Source: Pyxidicoccus parkwaysis
GTDB lineage: Bacteria > Myxococcota > Myxococcia > Myxococcales > Myxococcaceae
NCBI RefSeq assembly: GCF_017301735.1
Contig: NZ_CP071090.1
Location: 6,438,001 to 6,502,000, forward strand
DNA length: 64,000 nt
Direction: 5' to 3'
Shown in pieces: positions 44,905 through 56,700 of this stretch (position 1 is its first letter; each line of letters begins with the position of its first letter). The notes under the pieces were generated by a model. It ran no database searches. It saw only the letters and a program-made list of their open reading frames with translations, and was not told the DNA's origin. A program made the position numbers and the translations under genes.

Positions 44905-45675
44905 ATGCGCCCCTTCCTGACGGCCACGTGGCGGTACCTCGTCATGCTCAACTACGAGGTGGACCCCGAGGTGCTGCGGCCCCTCGTGCCCCGGGGGACG
45001 GAGCTGGACATGTGGCAGGGCAAGGCGTTCGCCAGCATGGTGGGCTTCCGCTTCCTGGACACGCGCGTGCGCGGCCTGGCCGTGCCGTTCCACCAGAACT
45101 TCGACGAGGTCAACCTGCGCTACTACGTGCGCTACCGCGGCCCCGAGGGCTGGCGGCGAGGCGTGGCCTTCGTGAAGGAAATCGTCCCGCGTCTCGCCAT
45201 CGCCACGGTGGCGCGCGTCCTCTACAACGAGCCGTATGTCGCGCTGCCTATGCGGCACGCGGTGGAGATGCAGGGCGCGGAGCAGGGCACGCAGGGCCGC
45301 CTGGAGTACGCGTGGAAGGGCGGCGGGCGCTGGCAGCACCTGTCGGCGAGCACGCGCGGTGCACCCCAGGCCAGCGCGCCGGGCTCGGAGGAGGAGTTCA
45401 TCACCGAGCACTACTGGGGCTACACGCCGCAGCGGGACGGCGGCTGCGCGGAGTACCGCGTGGAGCATCCGCGCTGGTCCGTGTGGCAGGCGGATGACGT
45501 GGAGTTGGACTGCGACGTACACGGGCTGTACGGCGCGCGCTTCGAGCCGTTCCTGCGTGGGAAGCCCAGCTCGGCGTTCGTGGCGGATGGCTCGGAGGTG
45601 TCCGTGTACCCGGGCACGCGGCTGCCGGGCGGAGCGTCTGGAGCAGCCGCTCCGGGTGTCGACCACGCGGCATGA
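44905..45675 (+). CDS. DUF2071 (YqjF-like) protein
   Basis: 256 residues, soluble. DUF2071 features are present: an opening MRPFLTATWRYLVMLNYEVDPEVLRPLVPRGTELD-type segment, ASMVGFRFLDTRV, and the acetoacetate-decarboxylase-like core with VNLRYYVRYRG and EPYVALPM. The function of the family is unknown. The ATG at 44905 has no clear ribosome-binding site. The last ~20 residues are Gly/Ala/Pro-rich. It is divergent from the CBM9 lipoprotein. Confidence 0.85.
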   Translation: MRPFLTATWRYLVMLNYEVDPEVLRPLVPRGTELDMWQGKAFASMVGFRFLDTRVRGLAVPFHQNFDEVNLRYYVRYRGPEGWRRGVAFVKEIVPRLAIATVARVLYNEPYVALPMRHAVEMQGAEQGTQGRLEYAWKGGGRWQHLSASTRGAPQASAPGSEEEFITEHYWGYTPQRDGGCAEYRVEHPRWSVWQADDVELDCDVHGLYGARFEPFLRGKPSSAFVADGSEVSVYPGTRLPGGASGAAAPGVDHAA

Positions 45676-45818
45676 GTCCCGCCCCGGGGAGTGACGCGGG
45701 CTGATACCTCCGTCCCGGAGCCTGGACGGACTTCGCCGGACGTGGACGCCTCCGTCCCGGCAACCGCGCGGAAACCCGGGGTGCACTGCCGGTCCGGCGG
45801 TTGCTCCGGCTCCGGCTC

Positions 45819-46727
45819 ATGCGCTTCGAATTCGAGCACCTGGGCACCACCACGCCGTTCGAGCTCTTCGATGGTCAACACCTGCTGGGCGGCGGGACCG
45901 AAGACCACATCCGGCTGGAGGGACTGCCTCCGAGGCTGCTGACCCTGCGCATCGAGGCGCAGCGGCTGATGGTGGAGGCCTCGCGCACGTTCTCCGTGAA
46001 TGGCGTCCTCGCCCCGCCCGGCATCTCGCGGCTGGTGCTGCCGGGTGAGGTGCTCGGGCTTCCGGAGGAGATGTGCCTGCGGGTGCTGCGAGAAGCCGTG
46101 GCGGAGCGCGGCGTGGGCACCGTGGCCGTGCTCAAGGGCCTGCTCACCGGCGCGGAGGAGCCGGGCCCTTCACGCGCAGCCACCCTCACATGCCTCACGG
46201 GACTGGACGTGGGCCGCACGCATGCGCTCGCGGAGGCGTGCACGGAGTTGGGGCGCGGTAGCGAAGTGGCCCTCCGCCTGCGCGACAGGGCCGTGTCCCG
46301 GACGCATGCGCGCGTCCTTCATGGGGACGAGGGCTTCACGCTGGAAGACCTGGGCAGCCCCAACGGCGTCTTCATCAACGGGCAGCGCGTGAAGGGACGC
46401 ATGCCGCTGGCGGATGGAGATGTCATCGAAATGGGACGCACGTTGCTGCGCTTCCAGGCGCCCGTGGAGGAGCCACCGCCTCCTCCCGCGCCAGCTCCGT
46501 CTCCCGAGCTCGTGCCCAGCGCGAACACAGAGCAGACATCGGGAGCCGCGATTCCGGATTCAGCCACCGGGACGGCAACGGAGGCGCAGGCATCTCCCGG
46601 CACGGATGCGACCGCAACGACGCCACCACCGAAGAAGGCCCGAGGCGAATGGTGGTTGATTGGCCTGGGCGCCCTCGCGGCGCTCGCTGGGCTCGTCGTC
46701 ACGTACGCACTGGCGGGAAGCAGCTGA
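45819..46727 (+). CDS. FHA-domain protein with C-terminal membrane anchor
   Basis: 302 residues. Residues ~1-100 form a degenerate FHA-like sandwich (FELFDGQHLLGGGTEDHIRLEG). A canonical FHA domain lies at about 130-215 (GRGSEVALRLRDRAVSRTHARVL, then LGSPNGVFINGQRV). A Pro/Ala/Thr linker and a tail-anchor helix (EWWLIGLGALAALAGLVVTYALAG) follow. Unlike the FHA protein at 37890, the membrane helix is at the very end, so most of the protein faces the cytosol. ATG 45819 is used; a TTG six codons upstream is possible. Confidence 0.85.
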   Translation: MRFEFEHLGTTTPFELFDGQHLLGGGTEDHIRLEGLPPRLLTLRIEAQRLMVEASRTFSVNGVLAPPGISRLVLPGEVLGLPEEMCLRVLREAVAERGVGTVAVLKGLLTGAEEPGPSRAATLTCLTGLDVGRTHALAEACTELGRGSEVALRLRDRAVSRTHARVLHGDEGFTLEDLGSPNGVFINGQRVKGRMPLADGDVIEMGRTLLRFQAPVEEPPPPPAPAPSPELVPSANTEQTSGAAIPDSATGTATEAQASPGTDATATTPPPKKARGEWWLIGLGALAALAGLVVTYALAGSS

Positions 46728-46736
46728 GCGACGTCG

Positions 46737-47168
46737 CTACCCCGCCATCGGCGCGAGGCCCGCGCGCTCCACGAGAATTCTCGCGAGCCGCTGGTGGTGC
46801 TGGAAGAAGCTGGTGAAGTGGACGAAGCCCCACTTGCCTCGGATGGCGTAGACCGTCACGGGGCCGGGCAGCACGTCGAGCTTGCGGATGTCCGCGAACG
46901 AGAAGCGCCGGGTGCGGACCATGCCCCGGTAGGTGATGCCCCGCGCGTCCACCACGATGCGGGTGCGCGCGTAGTACGTGAGCGAGACGCCGAAGAAGAG
47001 GACGAAGAACCCCGCTGAGAGGAACGTCTTCAGCGGCACCCCGTCGAAGTGGAGCAGGTACAGCAGCACCGCCACCCAGAGCAGTCCCGCCACGGCCATG
47101 GAAGCCGCCAGGACTCTGCGGGGTCGGAAGACCTGCCCTCGGTCCACATCCGCGTCTCGCCCGGTCAT
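46737..47168 (-). CDS. Small membrane protein with PH-like domain
   Basis: 143 residues with two adjacent membrane segments (LAASMAVAGLLWVAVLLYLLH and FLSAGFFVLFFGVSLTYYA) followed by a beta-rich domain (TRIVVDARGITYRGMVRTRRFSFADIRKLDVLPG) that resembles bacterial PH-like domains. It ends nine bases from the FHA gene, convergently, and is co-oriented with the TPR gene upstream (63 bp). Function unknown. Confidence 0.75.
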   Translation of the reverse strand: MTGRDADVDRGQVFRPRRVLAASMAVAGLLWVAVLLYLLHFDGVPLKTFLSAGFFVLFFGVSLTYYARTRIVVDARGITYRGMVRTRRFSFADIRKLDVLPGPVTVYAIRGKWGFVHFTSFFQHHQRLARILVERAGLAPMAG

Positions 47169-47231
47169 GCCCCAAAGTTAATGCCTGGAGCTGACATGGT
47201 CCACCTGCCCCCCTGCCCTCCTGGCAGACGG

Positions 47232-48605
47232 TCAACGCAGCTTCGCGGCCTTCTGTCGGGATTCCTCCTGGAGCTGCGCCCGCACGTCGGTGGCTGACGA
47301 GGCCGCATAGCGCTCGTAGAGGACGCGCGCCTCCGCGTTGCGACCCAGCGCGCGGTACGACTCGGCCAATCCGTAAAGCGGCGAGGCCGAGCCCGGCTCC
47401 AGCTCCAGCGCATACTGGTAGTCCGCCGCGGCTTCCGCATAGCGCCGCAGTCCGATGTTCGCGCTGCCGCGAGCGGTGTATGCGACCGCGAGCATCGGCT
47501 CGAGCTGGATGGCCTGCGTGAGGCTCGTCAGCGCGCCGCCGTAGTCACGGCTGCCGATGCGCTGCACGCCCTGCTCGTACGCGCGACGCGCCTGAGCGCG
47601 CGTCGTGTCCGCCACCGGCCCGGAGCCCGGAGGCTGGCCCGCGGCCTGCGGTGAAACACCCGCCTGCGCCATCTTCACCCGCGCACGGGCGATGTTGTCC
47701 TGCGCGCTCTGGCGGATGGTGGCGTCCTGCGTGAGCTTCGCCGCGCGCTCCCACTTCTCCACCGCCTGCCCGTAGTAGCCGAGCACCGCCATCGCATTGC
47801 CCAGCTTGAAGAGCGCCTCCACGTGGCCCGGGTCCGCGTGCGTCGCGTCGAGGAAGGCGAAGGCCGCCTCGCGGTAGCGACGCTCCTTCAGCAGCGCGTC
47901 TCCATCCCGGATGCGCGACGCCGCGAGCGCCGGATTCGGCGTGCGCTCCGGCTCCCCCACCGCCGGGGCCACGCTCGCGGCCCGCGACTCGGGAAAGGAC
48001 GCGGGCTGCTCCGCCACGGCAGGCTGCGCGGAAGCGGAAGCCGGCACCGGCGCACTGGCCGGGGGCGGCTCGGCGCCCATGGACACGAGGTACTCGCGCG
48101 CCTTGCGCACCCAGACCTGCTCACCGGGGCGCTTCTCGCGCGCGATGTACGCCTGGTACGCGGGAATCGCCTTGTCCTTCTGTCCGAGCTGCCGGTAGCT
48201 CTCTCCGAGCCCGTAGTAGCCGTCCGCGTCGTTCGGCTCGAGCTGCGTGTAGCGCTCGTACGCCTGGGCAGCGGTGGCCGCATCGCCCGCCTTGCGCGCG
48301 GCATAGCCCAGGTTGAAGTACGCCATCTTGAAGCCGGGGTCCGCCTGGGTGGCCTCGCGGAAGCGGGTGATGGCCTCGCTCACCTGGCCCTTGCGGAAGA
48401 GCACGCTGCCCAGCCCGTTGAGGGCCGCGGCATAACCGGGCGTGGCGGCGAGTGCCTCGCGAAAGGCCGCGCCCGCCTCGTCCGTACGGCCGGCCGACAG
48501 TGCCGCCTCACCGCGCTCGAAGGCCGCCCGCGCCGACGCGGAGGGCTCCGCGGCGCCCAGCAGCAACGTCGCGGACACGGCGATGACGAACCTGCGCAAA
48601 ACCAT
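47232..48605 (-). CDS. Secreted TPR-repeat protein
   Basis: 457 residues with a signal peptide (FVIAVSATLLLGAAEPSASA) and two blocks of TPRs: about 28-165 (FREALAATPGYAAALNGLG, ATQADPGFKMAYFNLG, YTQLEPNDADGYYGLG) and about 235-445 (THADPGHVEALFKLG, IQLEPMLAVAYTARG, LELEPGSASPLYGLA). A Pro/Ala-rich linker of ~45 residues joins them. It is probably a periplasmic scaffold. The ATG at 48605 lies 77 bases from the 65-bp repeats that follow purA. Confidence 0.85.
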   Translation of the reverse strand: MVLRRFVIAVSATLLLGAAEPSASARAAFERGEAALSAGRTDEAGAAFREALAATPGYAAALNGLGSVLFRKGQVSEAITRFREATQADPGFKMAYFNLGYAARKAGDAATAAQAYERYTQLEPNDADGYYGLGESYRQLGQKDKAIPAYQAYIAREKRPGEQVWVRKAREYLVSMGAEPPPASAPVPASASAQPAVAEQPASFPESRAASVAPAVGEPERTPNPALAASRIRDGDALLKERRYREAAFAFLDATHADPGHVEALFKLGNAMAVLGYYGQAVEKWERAAKLTQDATIRQSAQDNIARARVKMAQAGVSPQAAGQPPGSGPVADTTRAQARRAYEQGVQRIGSRDYGGALTSLTQAIQLEPMLAVAYTARGSANIGLRRYAEAAADYQYALELEPGSASPLYGLAESYRALGRNAEARVLYERYAASSATDVRAQLQEESRQKAAKLR

Positions 48606-48681
48606 GGACGGCCCCCGGAGGTGACGACCTGGAAGCCGTAGCAGAAACCCCGGGGCCGTGTCAGCCCACCTCGCACGCGAT

Positions 48682-50125
<1,444 letters not shown>

Positions 50126-53100
50126 TTAGCACGCGCCGGGGGCCGGGTGACAGTGTTCCGAGAAGCCACAATGCAGAGCCTGGCAGGTCGCCCTCTCCCG
50201 CCCCGCCCAGTCCCCCCGGGACTCCCCACGCGCCAGTGTCCGGACGGCCCCGGCCAGCCGCCCCGCGGCCGCATCCAGCCCCTTCGCGCCTGTCAGCCAC
50301 TCGGGCTCCGGGTGAGGCTCGCCCAGGAAGACCACTCCCACCCGCACCGGCACCCCTTCACGCACCATGCGCCGCGCGACCAGGTGCAGCGCCGCCAACT
50401 CATGCGTGTAGGCCGCCGCGCCCACCGGATGTCGCCCGCCGGACTTGACGGACAGCACCACCGCCTCGCCCTCGGGTGACTCCCAGAGGATGTCCACCTC
50501 GCCCTCCAGGGCAGCCCCCTCCTCCAGCACCAGGTGGAAGGGCAGGCCCCGGTGGACGGCCTGCGCGGGCGACGCGGCCATGCGCTTCGCCTGCTCCGTG
50601 CCGAGGAAGCGCTCCACGGTGCCCAGCACGCCCTCCATGCCTTCTTCGTCCGGGAGCGCGCCTGCTTCTCGCAGCAGCGACTCCAGGTGGGCACGCCGCT
50701 CCGCAGGCTCCACGTCCGGGGCCGCCGCGAGCCGCAGGTCCACGGCGCGCAGCAGGCGCAGCGTCAGGCTCTCCGGACTCTCGGCGGGCAGCCATCCCTC
50801 GGGCTCCACCAGCGGCGGCGCTCCCCGGGGCATCACCTCCCAGGGCCATGAGGTGCCGCGCAGTCCGAGCCGATGCAGGTAGTGGAAGCGCCGCGGGCAC
50901 GCGAGGAAGTCCTGCACCGCGTCCACGGACGCCACCGCCGAGCCCGTCGCCTCGCCGTCCTCGCCGAGCCCACCGCGCACCCGCAGCAGCGCGGCCTCCA
51001 CGCGGGCCCCGGCGCGAACCATCTCCTCGGGGCCCGGAGGCGGCGGGTCCGCGGGCGGTGGAAGTGAATCCACGTCCAAATCGTCAACCAGCGCGCGCAG
51101 CTCCGAGTCGTCCTCCAGCCGCGCGTTGATTTGATGCCACCACGAGTCCTTGGCACCGCGCTCCGCGCCGCCCGACAACACCAGCATGTCCCGGGCGCGC
51201 GTGAGGGCCACGTAGAGGAGGCGGCGGTACTCGGCGTCCTCGCGCGCCTTGAGCTCCGCCTTCACCGCGTCGAAGCGCTTGGAGGTGTAGTCGGTGTCCA
51301 GCGAGTCCGGCACCCACGGCCGCAGGGAGATTCCGTGCGAGCGCTCGAAGTGCGCTCGACCGCTGGTGGCACGCCGCCTCCCGCCGAGCGCAGGCACCAC
51401 GACGATGGGCCACTCCAGGCCCTTCGAGCCGTGGATGGAGAGCAACTGCACCGCGCGGGGGTCGCCCGCGTCCAGCAGGTCCGCCTGTGCCTCGGTGGGT
51501 GCCTTCTCCGCCAACATGCGCAACTCGCGCGCGAACGCCACGCAGCCACCCGTGCCGCGCTCATCGCGACGCGACGCGAGCGCGAGCAACTTCTCCACGT
51601 TGGCGCTCGCCTGCTCCGCGTAGGGCGAGCCCGCCAGCGCCTCGCGGTAGCCCGTCGCGTCGAGCGCCGAAAGCAACAGGTCGCGCACGCCCAGCCTGTC
51701 CCTCTCACGGCGCAGCGCGGGCAGTGCGCCGAGGAATCGCTGCAGCCGCACCCGCTCGCGCTCGGGGAGGGACTCCAGCACCTTCGCGTCCGTCAGATGG
51801 GGCGACGCCAGCGACAGCGGCTGTTCCCCCGCGAGGCGGAACAGCGACGCATCCGACAGCCCCACCAGCGGCGAGCGCAGCACCGCCGCGAAGCCGAGCG
51901 AGTCCTCCGTGTCCGCGAGCAGCGCCAGCAGCGAGGCCAGGTCCAGCACCTCCTGTGCGCCGTAGAAGCCGCGCCCGCGCAGCACCCGGTGCGGCACGCC
52001 GTGGCGGATGAGCGCCTGCCGGTACGCCTCCAGGTGAGTGAAGGTCCGGAAGAGCATGGCCACGTCGCCACCGCGCGCGGGACGCAATCCCTCTCCGTCC
52101 TCGCGCTTCACGGTGGCGGGTGCACCGGGCGCCAGCAGGCAGCGCAGCCGCCGCGCCACCGCGTCCGCTTCCAGCCAGCGCAGGTCCGCCGACGTGTCCG
52201 CCTCTTCCAATTGCAACCGCTCCACCACCGGTGACTCGGTGAGGGACGGACGCACCGGGGAGAGGTCGTCCTCCTCGGGGACGTAGACCACTTCGAAGGG
52301 ACGAGGCTCGCTCGCATCGGCGGCGACGAGCACTCCGGCGAAGGTGCGGTTGAAGAAGGACAGCAGCCCCGGCACCGAGCGGTGGTTCTGCTGGAGGAAG
52401 CCGCGCGTGCCGCCCTCGTCCTCAATCTTCTTCGCCAGCACGGAGAAGACAGACACGTCCGCGCCGCGGAACTCGTAGATGGACTGCTTGCGGTCACCCA
52501 CCGCGCAGAGGAACGCGGGCTCCAACGGCAACGAGGCCACCAGGTCCGCGTCTTGCGCCAGCTCGCGCGGCCCGCCCTCGCGCTGCTCCGCGAGCAGCAG
52601 CACCAACTCCAACTGGAGGCGGTTGGTGTCCTGGAACTCGTCCACCATCAGCGCGCCGATGCGCTCCTGCACCTGCCGGCGGAACTCCGGGAAGTCTCGC
52701 AGCAAATCTCTCGACTTCACGAGCAGCGAGGTGAAGTCGAACACGTTGCGCCGCGAGAGCTCCAAATCGTGACGCGCCTCCACCTGCGACAGCAGCTCGC
52801 GGAAGGTGAGCTCGAAGGGGGCGCTGCGCCACGCGGCCCACGCGTCGTCGAGCCGGGGCACCGAGCCGTCGCTCTTGCCGAAGACGCGCCAGTACAGCTC
52901 GCGAATGGGCGAAGCAGCGCCCTTGCTCAGCCGCGCGAAGTTGCGCCCGTCGGCCTTGAAGCAGGCGCGCAGCCACGGGAAGCGCTCGCCCGTGCCGAAG
53001 TTCTCCGCCGTCATGCCATTCAGCGCGCGCTCCAGCCCGCCGAGCAGCCGGCTCCACTCGCCCTTCACGTCCAGCCCCTGCGCCTCGGAGAGGAGCTGGA

Positions 53101-53791
53101 GGCACCTCGTAATCTCTTCCTCCAATTCCGCGCGGGCCTCCGCGGCATTGCCCACGGCGGCGGTGGCGGCGCGCAGTCCCTCCTCGCGCAGCTTGCCGAA
53201 GACGGACACCAGCGCGGCCACGAGCCCATCCGAGAAGCCCGAGCCGGAGAAGCCCAACTCCTGACACAGCTCGCGCACCTGCGCGTCACCCTCTTCGAGC
53301 GCGTCCAGCACCACGCGCTCGCAGACGTCCTCCACCAGCCCCGAGGCCTCCAAGGGGTCCAGCACCTCGAAGTTCGGGTCGATGCCCACCGCCGGAGGCG
53401 CGCGGCGCAGCAACTGCCCGCAGAGCGAGTGGAACGTCCCCACCGTGGCCGAGCCCAATTCCTCGCGGAGCTGCCGCCATGCATCCGGCAGCGGGAAGGG
53501 CTTGTCCAGCCGCTCCAGCGAGGCGCGCAAATCCTTCTCCTGGTCCTGCCGCGTGTCGCCCTGCGCGAGCCCATCCAGGCGCTGCCGCACGCGCGAGCGC
53601 ATCTCCGCGGCGGCCTTGTCCGTGAACGTGAGCATGCACAGCCGCGACGGGCGCACCGCCGCACCGGCCGCGCGCGCGCCCGCGAGCAGGTGCAGCGTCA
53701 TCGTCACCAGGCTGTACGTCTTGCCCGCGCCCGCGCCGGCCATCAGGGCCAGGTTGCGCTCCAGCGCGAGGATGGAGGGTGTACCGCTCAT
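50126..53791 (-). CDS. addA: AddA-like helicase subunit with altered RecB-type nuclease domain
   Basis: 1221-residue UvrD/RecB-family protein. Walker A is AGAGAGKT at residues 18-25. Other motifs are VDEFQDTNRLQLELV (Walker B), GDRKQSIYEFRGAD (III), LLSIHGSKGLEWPIV (V) and YVALTRARDMLVLSG (VI), so the motor looks active. The C-terminal nuclease domain keeps Asp1100 (EGEVDIL), but the DxK site reads SVK at 1114-1116 and the QxxxY helix is ELAALHL. Cys965, 1203, 1208 and 1214 form an iron-sulphur-type pattern. The ATG at 53791 overlaps the addB stop (ATGA) and has GGAGGAGG before it. It should pair with AddB for double-strand-break end processing. Confidence 0.85.
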   Translation of the reverse strand: MSGTPSILALERNLALMAGAGAGKTYSLVTMTLHLLAGARAAGAAVRPSRLCMLTFTDKAAAEMRSRVRQRLDGLAQGDTRQDQEKDLRASLERLDKPFPLPDAWRQLREELGSATVGTFHSLCGQLLRRAPPAVGIDPNFEVLDPLEASGLVEDVCERVVLDALEEGDAQVRELCQELGFSGSGFSDGLVAALVSVFGKLREEGLRAATAAVGNAAEARAELEEEITRCLQLLSEAQGLDVKGEWSRLLGGLERALNGMTAENFGTGERFPWLRACFKADGRNFARLSKGAASPIRELYWRVFGKSDGSVPRLDDAWAAWRSAPFELTFRELLSQVEARHDLELSRRNVFDFTSLLVKSRDLLRDFPEFRRQVQERIGALMVDEFQDTNRLQLELVLLLAEQREGGPRELAQDADLVASLPLEPAFLCAVGDRKQSIYEFRGADVSVFSVLAKKIEDEGGTRGFLQQNHRSVPGLLSFFNRTFAGVLVAADASEPRPFEVVYVPEEDDLSPVRPSLTESPVVERLQLEEADTSADLRWLEADAVARRLRCLLAPGAPATVKREDGEGLRPARGGDVAMLFRTFTHLEAYRQALIRHGVPHRVLRGRGFYGAQEVLDLASLLALLADTEDSLGFAAVLRSPLVGLSDASLFRLAGEQPLSLASPHLTDAKVLESLPERERVRLQRFLGALPALRRERDRLGVRDLLLSALDATGYREALAGSPYAEQASANVEKLLALASRRDERGTGGCVAFARELRMLAEKAPTEAQADLLDAGDPRAVQLLSIHGSKGLEWPIVVVPALGGRRRATSGRAHFERSHGISLRPWVPDSLDTDYTSKRFDAVKAELKAREDAEYRRLLYVALTRARDMLVLSGGAERGAKDSWWHQINARLEDDSELRALVDDLDVDSLPPPADPPPPGPEEMVRAGARVEAALLRVRGGLGEDGEATGSAVASVDAVQDFLACPRRFHYLHRLGLRGTSWPWEVMPRGAPPLVEPEGWLPAESPESLTLRLLRAVDLRLAAAPDVEPAERRAHLESLLREAGALPDEEGMEGVLGTVERFLGTEQAKRMAASPAQAVHRGLPFHLVLEEGAALEGEVDILWESPEGEAVVLSVKSGGRHPVGAAAYTHELAALHLVARRMVREGVPVRVGVVFLGEPHPEPEWLTGAKGLDAAAGRLAGAVRTLARGESRGDWAGRERATCQALHCGFSEHCHPAPGAC

Positions 53792-56700
53792 CCCCCCTCC
53801 TCCGTCATCTGCCGGTCCGTAATCCGGCACACGGCGCGGAAGCCACACGCGCCACAGTCCTTGGGACGCGCGGGGAACTGCCCGTCCCGCAGGGTCTTCA
53901 CCAGTGACTCCACCGCATTCGGGAGGTTGAGGCCCTCCTTCTCGGCGACCTTGGCGCGCACCTCCGGGTCCGTGGACAGCAGGTCATCCAGGTCCTGTGC
54001 CGCGATGACATCCGTGAGGTGGATGCTGTTCCCCGTGCGCAGCGAAAACCACGCCGCCTGCTTCGCGTTGCGGTGACCGCTCTCCCTCGCCGCGAAGAGG
54101 TACAGCGGAAGCTGGAAGTCCGACTTGAGGAGCTTCTCCTTCAGCAGGCGCTTGTCCAACTGCCCCGACTTGTAGTCGATGACACCCACGTCGCCGCCCG
54201 ACTGGTCGAGCCGGTCGATCTTCCCCTCGAAGACGATGGCATCACCGTCAATCCGGAGGATGACGTTGCGCCAGCGGTCGTCGTCCGCATCGGGGCCGAA
54301 CTTGTGCTCGAAGCCCTCGGGCTCGAGCTTGTCGAAAGGCAGGCCGTGACGCTCATCCACCAGGATGCGCCGGGCCATGGCCCTGGCGCGCTCGTGCGCC
54401 AGCTTCCACAGCGCGGGGTGGCCCACGTGGTGGAACTTCTCGAAGTGCTTGATGGCCGTCTTGACGGCCGCGTCCAGCACCTCGTCGGGCACCTCCTCGG
54501 GCGCCTTCCCCAGCAGCGCGTGTTTCTTGAGCGACTTGAAGACCTCCTCCACCACCTGGTGCCAGAAGGTGCCACGGCCGCGCGCGTCGAACTCCTCGCC
54601 CGGGGTGTCGGGCTCCGTCACCTTCAGGCCATACGTGAGGAAGCCCTGGAAGCCGCAGTTGCCGAAGCGCGCGAGCGCGGATGCGGACAGCGGGCGCGTG
54701 AGGTCGAAGCGGAACGTCTCGCGCAGGGACTCGCGCATCGTGTTCACGTCCACCGAGCCCGTGTACTTGCCGGGAGACGCGTCCGGGAAGGTGAAGAAGA
54801 GGAGCCGCTCCCGCTCGACTTCCGCCATCTCCTTCGCGGCCGAGTACCAGACCTCATCGTCGAACTGGCGCCGGAGCAACTGGGCCGCGGAGTCCGGCTC
54901 GGTGACGCGCAGCTTCGGCTGGGCCAGCGCCTCCAGCGCGACACAGCGGCGCAACTCCGCCTCGGTGAGCACCTCATCCAGCGGCGGAATGGGCGGCAGC
55001 GAGCGCGGCGTCCACTTGAGCGCGGTGAGCCGGCGCACCTCTTCGAGGAACGCGGACGGCACCTGCTCCTGTCCGCCCGCGGCCTCCATGGCGAAGGACA
55101 GGCTCACCGTCTCCTCCGCGACGGCGAGCGCGCTGGCGAAGAGCAGCCGGTCCTCGGTGAGGCGCCATGCCGCGCGGTCCTCGAACTCACCGCCGGTGAG
55201 GCGGAACACGTCGCGGCCCAGGTGCTGGTTGAGGGCGGAGCGCTCCGCGTCTCCGAGCAGCGGAGAGGGCATGTCGCGTCCGGGGAAGCGGCCCTCCGTC
55301 AGGCCCGCGAGGAAGAGGTGGCGGAAGGTGCGGCCCGGCAACTCGGCCACGTCCAGCACCTCCACCGCGCCACCGCGAGGCCCGCGCGCGGGCAGGTGCA
55401 CGTCCGCCATGGTGTCGCGCAGCCAGCGCCCGAAGGTGCGCCGCCTCAACTCCGGCCCGCCGCCCACGGCCTTCAGCGTCCGCAGCAGTCCCTGCACGCG
55501 CTGACGCAGCGCCTCGCGCGTGGCCTCGTCCCGCGCCCGCGCGTCCACCGCTCGCGCGCCCAGGCCGCCCTCCTCGCGAGGGTCCAGCGGTCCTTCCGAG
55601 TCCACCAACCCCAGCCGCTCCACCACGTGCCACCACGCGGTGAGCAACTCCAGGGCCGTGCCCTTCTCGGGGATGCGGCGGCAGTAGTCCACGAGCAGCA
55701 TGCAGCGCTCGCGCAGCACCTGCACGGCGTGCACCCGGTTGCTGGCGTCCTTCTTCTGCGCGCCATGGAGCGCGAGCAGCCGGCGTGCGAGCCCATCCAG
55801 CCGCACGTCATACGCACCGCGGTTGCGCAGCGAGCCCAGCTTGTCATCGCGCACGGCCGCGAGGGCGAAGAGGCTCGCGGGCGCGTCCGGGCCACCGCGA
55901 GACAGCGTGGGCGCATAGCGGCTGCCCACCAACTCGGCGACGCGCTCGGCGGGGAAGCCGTCCTCCGCCAGTGCCGGCAAGTCCAGCGCGAGACGCGCCG
56001 GGCCCGCCAGCGCGAGTGGCTCGCCCCAGGGCAGGCGCACCGGCACGCCCAGCTCGCCCAGCGACTCCGCGAGCCATCCAGCCTCGGGCCCCGGCTCGCG
56101 CCAGGCGATGGCGATGTCCCCCGGAGAGGCCCCTTCCGCGATGAGCCGTCGCACGTCGCGCGCGACGAGGCGGGCCTCCTCGCGAGCCGTGGCCGCGCTC
56201 CACACGCGCAGGGCCGGCACCGCGTCCTTCAGCACGTCGCGCGCGGCGCGCGGCGAGAACAGGTGACGGCCCAGGTCGATGAAGGGACGGCCCTCGAAGG
56301 TGACGTCCGCCTTGAAGAGGTCCACGTGCGGCATCGTCTCGCCGCGGTTCTCGAAGGCGCGGAACAGGGCCGCCAGCGCCGCGTCCGCCGCGGGCGAGCC
56401 ACCCACCGGCGTCTCCACCCGCAGCGTCACGCGGCGCGACTCGCACGCGGCGACCAGCGCCAGCAGCAACTCCAACCCCGACGGCCGCACGTCATAGATT
56501 CCGTGCAGCACGAGCGACCCCACGCCCTCCCAGCCCGTGGGCCACGCGCCACGGCCCAGGGCCTCGCGAGCGCCGCGCATCACGTCCTCGCGGTCCGCCA
56601 GCCCCAGCTCCGCCATCTTCTGCTCGTACAGGTGGTACAGGCGGGCGAGCACCCGACCCCGCCTCTGCCTGTCCGAAGGGAGCACCTCCACCGCGTCCTG

